Part shown: piece after piece, positions 1 to 13,113 of the stretch
Numbering within the stretch: position 1 is the first letter of the stretch
Layout: every line of letters begins with the position of its first letter
Origin: Dendrolimus kikuchii
Taxonomy: Eukaryota; Arthropoda; Insecta; Lepidoptera; Lasiocampidae
NCBI GenBank assembly: GCA_019925095.2
Contig: CM034397.1
Location: 4,235,763 to 4,299,762, forward strand
DNA length: 64,000 nt
Direction of reading: 5' to 3'
The notes under the pieces: generated by a model
What the model saw: only the letters and a program-made list of their open reading frames with translations
What the model was told of the DNA's origin: nothing
Database searches by the model: none
Made by a program: the position numbers and the translations under genes

Positions 1-1618
1 TCAGCAGCTTTTGGATTAATCTTAAGTACACCTACATCATAAAGCCAGCAAGCCTTTTCCACAGGTAAGAAGGCTTGATCAACAGCATTGGCTAGCACAC
101 CTAGTATAGCTGCATATTTTGATGATTCCTGTCAATACAATACAATACAATTTTATGTTAAAAACCTTATTGAGATAACAGTCATCCAGTAAGAAACCTT
201 AAATACATCATGAATTATAAAAATGGGTTTTTGTCATATTATTTGTTGTTTTATTATTTAAAAAATATGTTGTTAGACAAAACCAGTAAAAATATATATT
301 CAAGGTAGATTTGCAGGTTGGAACAAGTAGTAATTTCAATGTGAAGGGTTTCTTACAGTGTTTTCTCTCACTATCGGTATATGGTAGCCATAAATATAAC
401 GGCCAGAAGAATTGCTTGAGTGAGGTACAGAACCATATCATTTGACTGAGATGTGAGATTCACTCAAGCCTCAATGACTTATGGGTATAAACAAGTATTT
501 ATTTTTTTAACTTAAATATATGAAATAAATAACCAGTTGAAACTTACATGTCTACCCAAGCCATAAGTCCATGTGTGTCTAATCATAGGTATGTCATCGA
601 AGAGTCGCAGCATGAGCCTTGCATTTGACAGCCTGGATCCAGCAGTCTGCCATGGCTTATCATCTATTATGCATCCATACAGCTTGAAAGCATAGCAAGC
701 TAGACGGACAACCTATAAGTATATTAATCAGTTTTAGATTCATGTTTTTTATTGGTTTTTATCTTATAATAAATTGGTAAAAATGTTGAATTTGTATAAG
801 TATTGAATTTAAAAAAAAGGAAATGTTTTATAGATGCTATTTAGATCACACTGGTATGCAATCTACTGATTATGAAAATATTTTGAACTTTGTCTTTTGT
901 TCCATTAATTAAGTATACCTATTCAGGGAATGGCGAGACAAGTTATAAACAACCAGTTTTTTTTTCATAAGTCACTTTTAATTTTGTCAAAATATTAATT
1001 TAAAAAACTAAGAAAGGAATACAGTAGTAAAACTTTAAATAACAATTTAGTACCATGTATACCATACTTACTTATTTATTTTGGATTTGAACATCATAAA
1101 TAACTTTTATCATTTTTTTTATTTCAATAAATTATAAAATAGAGGCAACCATCTCATCACCCATTTATCTAATATTTAAAAGCATTTATCTGACATTTGA
1201 ATGATTCTGTCTAAATATACATACCCCATATGCTTAATAAAATGCCTGAGTTATATGTGGTGACCAGTTAATTTTCTTCACAATTTTACTACTACACCAT
1301 TGTGTAAAAGCATATACAATGTATCTCTCAGATAAACTTCATGTAGATGAGTTGTCTTGCCATTTTTGAGAAAAGTGGATGTAACACACGTACTGACACT
1401 AAAATGACGATTTTAAAAAGGGTTCTTTTTTTTGCCAATATGCTTGCGGAACCCCAAAATTGAATGATGAAGGAATCCGAAAGTAAACGCGACATGTCAA
1501 CTTGTTAAACCGGTGTAAGTATGGAATAACAAGGGCGAATAACTTCCGCATATCTTACCTTATCTCTTCCATTGTAACTATCGAGAAGCTCACAGACGTC
1601 TTCTATCAACGAAGACAT
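1..1618 (-). CDS. PEX11G: Peroxisomal membrane protein 11, gamma type (N-terminal part)
   Basis: Three coding exons are visible: 1618-1559, 712-548 and 128-1, the last running off the left edge. All introns are phase 0 with GT/AG borders. The protein begins MSSLIEDVCELLDSYNGRDK, continues VVRLACYAFK and later LRLFDDIPMIRHTWTYGLG, then SKYAAILGVLANAVDQAF. The ESYxGRD, LRLFDDxxM and VLxNxxDQ patterns match the gamma/C branch of PEX11, membrane proteins that tubulate and help divide peroxisomes. About 117 residues are seen. The family is usually 220-240, so the C-terminal membrane-spanning half lies outside. The start is the first in-frame ATG of exon 1. Head-to-head with SMG8. The paralogue assignment rests on recalled family patterns and could be wrong at the alpha/beta versus gamma level. 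Confidence 0.85.
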
Positions 1619-2304
1619 ATTGTGTCTTAAATGGAAGACTGAAACTATGCACTCCGTTTTCTTTATATTATAAACTGAACTAATAAGTAAATTAAATTAT
1701 GAAAAGCTCTCGCCGGTAGAGGCGTCCGTGGCTGCAGAATTCTACGCGATGACTACCATTACCTTTCTTTATCCAATCTAATATGAATTGAATGTTTTGT
1801 AACCTTGGCTGCGGTGCGATTCGAAAGGTTAGAAACCAGACAGCTGATGATGACGTGTGTGACATTAATTTATAAATATTTATGAAGTTATTTTTGGTCT
1901 CATAAAAGCCTACTTTTACTATATAATATTCTAATCGTAAAATATGAAATTTTAAGTACATGTTACGAATTTCAATCCATACTTGCTATACCAACTGATT
2001 ATGAAATAAAGTAGTTTTCTGTAACTTATAAACATTACTTGCTAACACTACAATACAACAAAACAATAATTGATTTGTTCAGATTTTTTATACCGTAACC
2101 ATATCTACAAACTACTAATCGTTCAGAAATTCGTATCATGTAAATGTAAATAAAATAAATACTCTGTGCTGCTCAGGCTCAGTATAAATTGTTTAAAACG
2201 TCAACATTGTCAACAAGTGTTTTTCGTTTTTGATTGTGAATTTAATAATTAACATTAACAATATATAAAACTTATTAGTATTAAAAAGCCATGAAAACAT
2301 CAAA
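1619..2304. promoter_or_regulatory. Head-to-head intergenic region, probable bidirectional promoter
   Basis: The 686 bases separate the start codons of PEX11 (minus) and SMG8 (plus). No conserved coding potential was recognised. An arthropod-type initiator TCAGT lies at 2179-2183 on the plus strand, which would give SMG8 a leader of about 120 bases. Minus-strand TCAGT occurs at 1642-1638 and 1678-1674. No TATA box is convincingly placed. Promoter function is inferred from position only. Confidence 0.5.
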
Positions 2305-2308
2305 ATGA
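2291..2308 (+). promoter_or_regulatory. Upstream ORF overlapping the SMG8 start codon
   Basis: An ATG at 2291 opens the five-codon frame MKTSK, whose TGA stop (2306-2308) overlaps the SMG8 ATG (2305-2307) as ATGA. It is the first ATG downstream of the candidate initiator at 2179-2183. Ribosomes translating it would end exactly on the main start, an arrangement compatible with stop-start reinitiation or repression. Whether it lies in the mRNA depends on the true transcription start. Confidence 0.5.
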
Positions 2309-5300
2309 AAGTATTTTCTATTGCCGATATACCAGAGTTTTCAAAGAGAGAAAGGATAGTGGTCGTGGGTATAATTGGAAAGTCGCCCTATCGGTATCCT
2401 AATAAAGCTACACCTCTTATACCGTCGGTGCAGTTGAATGAGGTATAATTCCCATATTTACCTAAGTTTTTGTTCTCTATACTATAGTAGATTTATTCAT
2501 AATTAAGTTTGTTTTGTTTAATTACAGAATGGAATTGAATGTCACTGGGATGAAAGACGTAGTGTGCTCTACTTGCATACCATCACCTATCTAGATACCA
2601 AACGCCTTGCTTCGTTGGCTATGAACCTAGATGAAAGTTCCAAAAGCACAGAGAAAGATGCTGACGCTTCACATTGGCTTGTTGCTTCTGGTGAACTGGC
2701 TGTGGAGTCCTGCAAAGCAATAGCCTTACTTTTCCACTTATGTCATATTGTAGTGCTCTCTTCTCCTACATCTGTATTTGATCTTGGTTATCTTCAGTTG
2801 TTTAAGGCTATTGATGCCTACAGGTGAGTATCATATTAATATTATGACTGAGAAAGTTTTTGAAGATGTATGGATTTTTGTTACTCTTCCACTCAGTAAT
2901 TACTGATCAGATTTTGATGAATTTTTTGAATAATATAGCCAAAATACATCAAAATGACATATACACTATATTCTATAAAGTTGTTGTTTAAATTAGTCAA
3001 GATATATTGATATAATTAAATTTATGTGAATAAAGTACAGTTAGTTATTAAATGTTAAGAAATTGAAAATATACTCTCCTTTGGTCCTGATACAAGGTAA
3101 GTATATTATACTTTAGCTGTAATGTAAAATGTCTGGGTAATTTCATATTTTGATTGTTTTTTATTATTACTTAATTATCACAATTTTTAAGATGATAGAA
3201 TCCTTTTTGGTTATATTTTGTTTAATCAAATTCACTTGTATAATCTTTTGACTTTTATTCATTCCATCACAAGTATATGTCCAATAAATTCATTATCTGT
3301 TAATATCCAAGATTATAAAGAAGAAACATACTGACATCCAGAGTTAGAACTTAAAATTGTGTCTTAATGGACTTCAGTATGAAGTTCTGAGACCGATACA
3401 GGATTTGTATATTCGTAATAAAAATGCAGCTTTAATTATAGAAAGGGAAGTCAACAGGTAGATGTCACTTTCTACATGAATACAAACATTTTCCACTTTG
3501 TCTTAATAAAATGGTTATATAATTTTTATTATAGAACAGAGCTCATAGGGAAAACGACTATAGCCTTGGCTTCCATAAATGCAAGTGGTGCATGGGAAAC
3601 ACATGGCAGATCTTGCTGTCCAAGGTTGCTTTTCCACTTTCGCCGTGCCCCGGCGTCACTACGCAAAGCACCCGCTGCACTCAAGAGGCTTGAACATGCT
3701 GTGGAGGATCAACTTTATTTCATACTGAGAAAAGCACGGATTATCACTAATGTTTGGTAAGTAGTGTCAATAGACATTGTCTTTAAGTTTTCACTGAAAG
3801 TGTCTCATAGTAAATGTTGTAATTTTTGAAACTCTACTTTGATTCTCTGTATGATTATTATATTCTGAGTTATTGACTGTCAAAGTCAAAAAGAACTTTT
3901 TTTTGCGATGATTGGTGAACTCTGCGCCAAATCATCATACAAATTTGTTAATAAAGTCAAATTAAAGGGGCACTAAATTTCTTAACAGAGTCTTTTGGTT
4001 AAATTATTGAAAACAATGACATGAGCAAAAATTGTGATTGTTTTCTTAGAATTATTCTATAACCATGTGTCTTAAAATATTTTCATGGTCAGATTTAAAA
4101 ATTAGATACTTAAAGCTACAATTTGTATTTTTTACTGTACAGCCATTTGCCTCTGAATTGCGACATATTAAAATCACCCTAAAATCTAGAAATTAGGGAT
4201 GGGCCGAATGTGGTTTGAACCAAATACGAACTTCGGCCGAACATTCAGTTAAAACAAAAAATTCGGCCGAACTTCGGTTTGATTTTGCCACACTTTCTCA
4301 AGAGCAACACGTCATGACCTGTTAACAATGTCAACTTGATAACACCGAATTTTTGGCTTTTTTAAACAATAACCTGCCTCTAGTAAATTTTAAGTACGAG
4401 TAGGTGGATAAAAGAATAGATTTTTAGACATTTAATTGAAAAAAAAAAAACACCATTTCATAATTCTAAATTCATAATGTTTAATTTGTAAAAAGTGATA
4501 TCAATCAAAATTAAAGTTGTAATTGCTGATGTCCCTTAGACGTGTTTTTTTTTAATTCAAGTTACGCATTATAATTAAGCAGTTGCACTACTTACTGATG
4601 TTTCTTAGAGGAATAATAAGATTATTTTATTTTTGTTTTAATTTGATGTCTATTTAATTAGGCAAGACTCAATCAAGAACTAATTTTATATATTTTTTAT
4701 CACATTGCATGTTAACGTTTACATGTTCCTAACTAAAATAAATGACCATGAGTATATAGATGCCAATTTTTATATTACGGTTATGATAGATGTGATTTCT
4801 ATTAACTTCAGTCAAAATAGTGCAAGTAGGTATTTTACTTTTTTTCTTGCACCGAATGTTCACCATTTAAATCGAATTTCGGCCGAACGCCGAAATTTGG
4901 TCAAACAGTATGTAAAACGAATTTGTTTTAATTTCCTTTAATTTTTGTGAGTGGTGTATAAATAATGTACCAAAATTCCTATAACTGTCATACATGATCA
5001 GTGCCTTTCTTTTAATTTCAGTGCCAAAACTCTCTTTGCAATACCAAAGAATGAAGAATTTGTCTATATAAGTGCAGACAATACCTCAGGCAATGCTCGC
5101 GATGTGAGCTTCTTAGTCCGTGGCTTAGTCCAGCTTTGTACTGGGGCTGAACCTGAACCACCAGCTGAGAGGCCTGCCTTTAGACAGTTCCTCCAAGGCC
5201 ATATTGACCTGGCTTTTGGGGAGGGCTTTGATGATAATGTTGGAAAGTATGCCATGAGCACATCATTCTTTGAGGTATGTATGGATTACATGATTAATTT

Positions 5301-8300
5301 TTGTACAGCAAAAATATAGCAATCATCAACATCGGCATGTATTTTTCAACACTAGTATATTAACATTAATGTTGTAATAATTTGGCAGATTGAGAAGTAA
5401 CAGTAAAAAAAATATAAAATGCATTGAAGGTATAAAATGAATGTTATATTATCTAAAATCACAGTTACACTCTCCTGTCACTTGTCAATATTATCTCTCT
5501 GTGCACTTCCTTATGATCAATAAGATTGATTAATATTACTAAATAAGGCTTTAGTTTTTTTTTAAATATCGCCAACCTCTGCACAGGGCAGAAGTCTTTT
5601 ATTGCAAACATTTTTATTTGATTCTTTTGGACAAATAAGATGTGAAGGCTTTTTATTAATATGACATGTTACTATCTAATCTTATTTCCATGTTATTTAT
5701 TTCTATTATATGTATTTTAGTCATAGTAACGTAATAGCTAGCACACACTTCTACCGAACTCAAAGAGTGCGGATTTGAATCTTGGCCGGAATGCATGCAC
5801 CACTTTGGCAGTTTTTGGACCTAATGTTTTGTTGTTGAAGAAGAATATTGTGATGAAATCTGCGCGTCGAGATAATCAATGTGTCAAACCTGCCAAGCCA
5901 CCTTGTAGTGGGAGGCCCGAGCCTAGTAGTGGGACGTTTATGGGCTGTTATTATATATGTACTGTTAATTTGTTATTTATTTATATCTACGTTTATGTGT
6001 ATATATTTTATTTTTACATCTTAATATTTAATATAGTTACCAAGTGCTGCTTCATGGCGGACAGTAGCACAAGCCTTGACTCCAATATATTTGGAAGAAT
6101 CTCTGAAAGGGACTGATGGGAACGAAAGTACCGGTGGCGCCCTCTACAACGCACTCGCTACTGATGTCAGATTCTCGCAGGCTAGGTGTGCCAAGGTATA
6201 AAGCATTTTCATCCTAACACTAAAACTTCATTGTGTCCTAAATTTGTTTTTCTCAGGTACTACTTTCCTTTACAATCACTGGTGTGTGAGTTTTGAATAA
6301 CAGTTTGAAGTTGTTACATGTTTAAAGAGTCGTGGTAGCGTAATGGCTAGTGCACGCGTCCCAAACGCAAAGGGCGCGGGTTCGATCCTGGGCGGAGCGC
6401 ATGCACCGCTTAGGCAGTTTTCTGACCTAATGTGCATATAGTTACAAATACCACGTGCTAATAATGATGAAGGAAAACATCGTGATGCAAGCTGGACATC
6501 GAGATAACCGATGGGTCAAACCGGCCAAGCCGCCTTGGACAAGCGTGGCGGGTATACTGTCCGTTTCCCCTATGGGGGAGGCCCGAGCACAGCAGTGGGA
6601 CATTTATGGGCTGATATTATTATTTTATACATGTTTAAATTAGATATAAACCAATCAAAATTAATAATCTAAAGATATTTAGCTTGTACAAAAAGATTAT
6701 AGCTGCTCATTGTTACACGCCACTCCCAGTAGTTATAGCTTGTTTAAAGCTAGCTGCGTTGTGATTGGTGAAAATCTAGATTTAAAAAGAATATTATTAG
6801 ATATTATAGCAATAAAAAGATACACATTTGAAACACCAGATATGTGATTACACTGTTATTTTGTGTTTTAGTTAATTTATTTATGTTTTTCAAAAAATGC
6901 CCTAGAGCAACGTTCTTGGCAACCTTTACATGCTTTGGTCTTAATTTTTTTTTTATTGCAGGAGATCAGCAGACGGCCGACTTGATGGAAAGCGGTTACC
7001 ATCGCCTAAGGACATTTGCAACACCAAAATTGCTACAAATGCGCTGCTGCTCTCTTAAGAGAGACTGGAACCTGGTCACTAATGCCGGAACACAACTCAA
7101 GGTTGTTATGGCGACATACTTTAGACCAGGGGTGGTAGCGATCCAGTCAGGCAAATGCCCTACCACCTGGCTGTGGGTTGTTAAGTCGCCTCTTACGACA
7201 GGCCGCCCGGCCGCAGGAAATTGTATTCTTTCTCCGTTCCTGCACGGATATAACAAATTATACTTCTCCCTTACATAAGGGAGAAGTATAATTTGTTAAT
7301 TGAATATGCTGCTTCGTAGGTATTGCCGATCGCACAAGCGTCATATGCTGAAGGACTACCCACACATTATTCTAGTCAACACCATGCTCATAAGGTATGT
7401 CATTTTTTATTATTTAAAAAATATCAGCTACTTCATGAATAAATTATATTTCAGTGTTCAGATTCGATGTCCTTTTTTTTGTAACAGTGGCAAGTAAATT
7501 AAGTTGCACATTCAATTATGGAAAAATACACATGTGCCGTAAAGTTAACTGTTACAACTCAAAATAGACTTATTAAGGGGTTATCATTTTAAAGTTTTTA
7601 TACAAAAAAAAATTGAATTATTATTTGAACCTTTCCTTGGTATAAGAACAGACTTTAGCTATTGTTGAATATTATCTTAACTTTCACCTGCCGATTTAGT
7701 TAATGTTTTACAATTTAAGCCAAGTGTTAAAGGAAGCGTTAGTTTTTAGAATTGGGAGACCCCATTTCACCCCTACAAGGTCTGTCTACAAGACAGGATA
7801 CAATTAGTTCCGGAAAATAGGATAATTTCCGTGCGCGAATACCGCCTAGATAAAAAATGAATGCAATGTAACTAGTATGAATTTTTGAATTTATTAAAAA
7901 CTAGGGCGACAATCTTTAAGATTATATAATTAATTGTCTGGTTAATAAGCTATGTTGTGTAGGTAAATGTAGCGTTGGGTGTGTTGGAGACAATGGCGCG
8001 CGGTCCGCTCGCGGGCGGCGCTCGCACGCGACTGCGTGCCGCGTGCACCGCCACGTGGCGCACGCGCAGTCTGTGCGAAGCCCCGTCGCTCACTTCGCAC
8101 GTGTGCATCGAGCCAGAGCAGTAAGTATATAGGTCCCGCCACGTAAAAAGAGCTCTGAGCGGTAGTGAAGTGCGCAGGTGTACAGTCGTATCCTAAAGTA
8201 CTAGGGTAATGTTTTATGAGTAATTGGTTTATTGTAGAATCTTATTAGGTACTTTACTAGCTACTTAGTCTCGCCCCCTGTATACCACCAATTTGATCGA

Positions 8301-11300
8301 TAAAACGCACACTGCGCAGGTTCAGAGCCAGAGTTCTTTTTACGTGGCGCGACCTATACTCTTAATCACCGTCATCATCCTAGCGTTAAGTCCTGGTTGC
8401 ATTCATAGCATTAGCTCCGACTCCCAGAATCCGGTTTCCTACTTTATCTTTTCCACTTCACATGATCTTCAGCATACCTTGTTTTGAGACCAGTGATATG
8501 CATGTCACCCCTCACAACGTCAAGCCAGCAATTCTCGGGCCTTTCCCTTCTACCGGGACCTCACGGAAGTGGCAGGCATTTGTTCCTAAAACTAGCTGGT
8601 TTCTGTCAGACCATCTATCCAAATCCAAAGGTGATCAACGGCACTTTTTTAAGGCAATGCTAGACTATATAAAAAATGGAGAATACGATGCATTTTTTTT
8701 AGATTTCTTGCCTGTTTGTTCGGGATTCACGGAAAAACTACTGGGCCGATTTTGATGCGGGTTTCGCTGACCGACGGCAAATTCTTAGACTTAAAATCTG
8801 CGCTATTTTTTCTCCCGAGAATCCTACAGGAATTTTCTAGGGAGAGGGTTAAAGTGGCCAGGTCCAAAAAAAAAATTCCAATGCAAAATATTCACTGTTT
8901 GATAAAATCTTTAGTGAAATAATTGTAGTTGTGTATGCTTTTAGTAGCAATACTTTAAAATCCCGAGTTTTTAATGGAATTTCCGGAATCCATATATTTT
9001 CATACTAACATGAATGAAAATGAAAACAGTGAGAAGAGTAAAGAGCACTCGTCCGGGGTGCGCTACGTGAGCGCGTGCAACTGCGGCCGCACCAAGTGCT
9101 CGCGCGAGGACCCGTACACGGTGCGCGCCGCCAACTGCACCTTCTTCGAGCAAGCGGCCGAGGAGTGCGGCGTATGTCCGACGCTGCAGGCGATCGAGTT
9201 CCCCGTCTTCCAGCCCTCCACGCCCACGTACAGGTAAAAGTATTCTAGCTATTTTTTATAGCCAACATCTGACAAACAGACAAATGACAATGCCCCACTT
9301 ATCATAGATAATTGCCCCAGGTTGAAAAATTTGTTGCCAGTAAAGTTATGTGTTGTTTTAAATAGGTAATTAAGGAACTGACAAACAGGTAAATGACAAT
9401 GCCCATCTTATCATAGATAATTGCCCCAGGTTGAAAAATTTGTTGCCAGTAAAGTTATATGTTGTTTTAATTAGGTAATTAAGGAACTGACAAACAGGCA
9501 AATGACAATGCCCGTCTTAGTGTAGATAATTGCCTAAGCTTGAAAAATTTGTTGCCAGTAGTTATTTGTGGTATTTTGGAAAAATAAGAATAATTTCAAA
9601 ATAACTTGCAAATCTTAAAATATGAGAGCTTTTGTGATTGTATTAAAAATGAACAGTGCCATCTAGTTTTGACGTTAATAACTGTAATGTTTAGAGTCTA
9701 CCGTAAACAAGATTGAGTAATCGTAAGAAGTAAACATACTTTTTATTTTATTAAAAAGTTTTCGCATCCTTAAGTAATACATGAACTACATAAAACATCT
9801 ATATATATAAAAATCAATTGCTGTTCGTTAGTTTCGCTAAAACTCGAGAACGGCTGGCCTAATTTGACTAATTTTGGTTTTAAATAATTTGTGGAAATCC
9901 AGGGAAGGTTTAAAAGGTAAGTAAATATGAAAAAAACGCTTGGAATATAATAAAACAACAATTTAGCTTTCCCTTAGAAACTATTCCTACCTGTCAAACA
10001 TTTGATGTTCGTCCCGTCGTTTAGAAATCAATTAAATTTAAAAGTCGTTCAGAAATCAAATTAAATTTAAAAGAATACTTTTGTTTTTTTTTACTAATAG
10101 GTCGTTCCATTAGTAACTCACAACGCCCAAAATGCTCAGTTAGCCGTTGCACAAGGCAACCGCAATCGTTGTGGCCGTGGCGAAAACGTCACTAATGACG
10201 TCATCATTTTCATTACACGACGCCCACAACGGCCCATGTCAAATGGTGGGTCGAAGTGGGCGTTGACCACAGAGCATTAATTCTCTCTTGTCAACACATT
10301 GAAAAAGGCGCGATATTCATATCAACCAATGACATTTGCGTAATGCGTATGACATTAATGACATCAACGCTTCATAACCCGTTCCACTAGCGTTTATGAT
10401 TATAACGTCCGCAAGCAAGTGGAACGGGAAAAATCGCGGTTGTGAACGTGGTCGTTGTGACTCCCTAATGGAACGTAGCATATAGTTGAAACATTCTGCA
10501 ATTGTCATTCAGCTTTTTTATTTATTGATTCTGAGGCAGTACGAAGTTTGCCGGGTCAGCTAGTCTTAGAATATTTTTGTATGTTTTTAAACATAATCAT
10601 TCATTTTACCTACTTGGGACAATTTTGAGCACAATTCTTTACCCACCTCGTGCCGAGTGTTACATTTAAGATATTGTACGCCGCATCTCCAATAAATTAG
10701 GTGAGTCAACATAAGCAAATTATGATAATTCATTGTGAACCTTACCTCAGTTATTATTAAATGTGACGTCTCACTGCATAATATTAAATATATTTTTTTA
10801 TTGCTTGAGTACAGTAGATAGGCTGACGGCACATCTGTGATGGAAAATGGTTACCGTCGCCTATGAACATTTGCAACACTAAAGGTGCTACCAATGTGCT
10901 GCCGGACTCGTAGATGGCACTGGAACCTGGCCACGAATGCTGGAACACAACCCAAGGTTGTTATTGCGGCATGCTCTAGACCAGGGGTGGTAGCCATCCC
11001 GGGGCAAATGCTCTACCACCTGGTTTAGAATTAGTATTCTTTCTCCGTTCCTGCACAGACGAAAAACAAATTAATAAATTAAACTATAATACCAGCCCAT
11101 AAAAGACCACGCTTGTTCAATATCTTACCAATGAGTTTGACATATAACTTATCTTGATGTGTAGGTTTCATCGCGATGTTTTCCTTCACCGCCAGGACAT
11201 GCAAATTGTATGAATATGACATATTTAAGTTAGAGAAATAAGCTAAAGTAGCGCAAGCTTTCCGGTCAGTATTCCAACCCGCTCCTTTTCAGTTTGGGGC

Positions 11301-13065
11301 ACGAGGTCCCTAATCATTAAGCTACCACGGCTTTGTTATTACAAGATGTGTAATAAATTTAAAAAAATATGGAGGTACCCTAATTTTTTTTTTTTTTAAC
11401 AAATTCAAAATTTTCGCGACTTGTATACATAATAAAACTACGTTTTAACGGTTTTAAGCGCGGTAATTTTATTTGATTTTGGTTTTTCCGACGTTTCGGC
11501 CACTTTTCAGTGGCCGTCTTCCGTGATCACGGCCACTGAAAAGTGGCCGAAACGTCGGAAAAACCAAAATCAAATAAAATTACCGCGCTTAAAACCGTTA
11601 AAACGTAGTTTTATTAAATTCAAAATTGTCTTCAAACAAAACTAAAAAGCAAAAATATTTTTATTTTTTTTAACATAATCTTGAAGTCGGTGCATTTTGC
11701 AATTTTGTTGTTGTTTCTAATGTTTTACTTGGCACCGACTTCTAGATGTTTTGCTGTTTAGTTTAAAGTTGCTGCTGCTTTTGTTAAAAAAATCTACTTT
11801 TTAGTTGCAAAAATACTTGAATAGCTTTAGAAATAATGCATTAAGCGCCTATCGAAATTGTACTACTGGCGCGTCTACAAGTTTGCCTTTCGAAAAGTAA
11901 TTAATAAAAAAATATTCATAAATGCGTACCTCCTTTTTTTAGGAGTTGGTTAAAAATGCAAGATAAAATTGTATGTATTAGTTTTATTTCAATTTGTATA
12001 CATAATTTATTTTGAGACCATTTTAATCAGATTATTATTGACTTTGGATATAATCACCATTTTACGATGTTTTACATAAATACTAATAGTTTTAATTTGG
12101 ATTAAGGAATTTGTGATACTAAAATTTACAGAGCTGCATCAGTGAAAGGTGTTTCCAGCCAAGAAACACCAGAGACTGTAGTGTCTCGTGAACGCGATTC
12201 TGGCACCTCCGCCCCATCGGACGAGGATAACTGGTCCGCCCCTGATGTGCTCTCCCCAGGGTCACATCATGACGACGAAGAGGACGAGGATAGCACCGAG
12301 AACAGGTACCTCGTACCTCTCAGAGGAGACACCACCAATGGTGAGTAACACATTTCGAACATTTTATATATAACCAAAAGGTCTGCCTATGGTTTTCAAT
12401 CTATGCCAAAATTTAAATGTCAACTGCGGTTTCTATGACCTTAACAATAAATTTACTATTTTTAGAAAATTCGCTTATCGATGATCAGTAGGGTTGACAA
12501 AAAAGGTTACATAAATAATTGTTGCAATAAATTTATTATTTTAATGTATTATTGTATATACTTTACATAAGTATATACAATAATAGTAAGTAGTCATGGG
12601 CAAACCGGGTAGTCCATGTACGTGCCAAAATCTGTCAGTACAGAAAACAGAAAACCTTAGGAGATGCATCTACGAACATGTTCAGAATATTACATATGTT
12701 ACAAATATTATCACATAGTATTTAAGATTTCTGTATATTCAGTCTTAAGTGTAATGTTAAATTAATTAAGCAATAATTACATATAGAGTACAAGACATCA
12801 TCGTCTTGTTTTGTACTCCCCTCTCAAGCGGTCGAGCCTAGCCCTCGCTTGGCTATTGAGCCATGGGCTTTCGCCAGTGGTGCGTCAGCCCATCCAACGG
12901 GGTGACCAGCATAGACATACTGCACAACATATTTAAACCCCTACACTTTGCAACACCAAAATATTGAACTAACAGAATTTGGCCCCTGGTGTTGCAAATG
13001 TCTATAGGCGACGATAACCGTTTTCCATTAGATGGGTCGTATGCCAGCTTCGCAATAATTATTAT

Positions 13066-13113
<48 letters not shown>

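Noticed and set aside
1692..1961. 89-codon minus-strand frame between PEX11 and SMG8
   Set aside because: No recognisable family and no splice-consistent link to PEX11. The region is better explained as promoter and intergenic DNA.
6330..6400. tRNA gene
   Set aside because: A and B boxes are present but the body is a SINE with a tail. No complete cloverleaf was seen here or at 21065, 32941 or 58484.
6844..7278. 144-codon frame as a gene
   Set aside because: It runs through a family A SINE-like repeat. The same peptide recurs at 18101-18538 and 45940-46313 because the repeat recurs.
9269..9560. CRISPR-like array
   Set aside because: It is a contiguous 109-bp tandem repeat without spacers in a eukaryotic intron.
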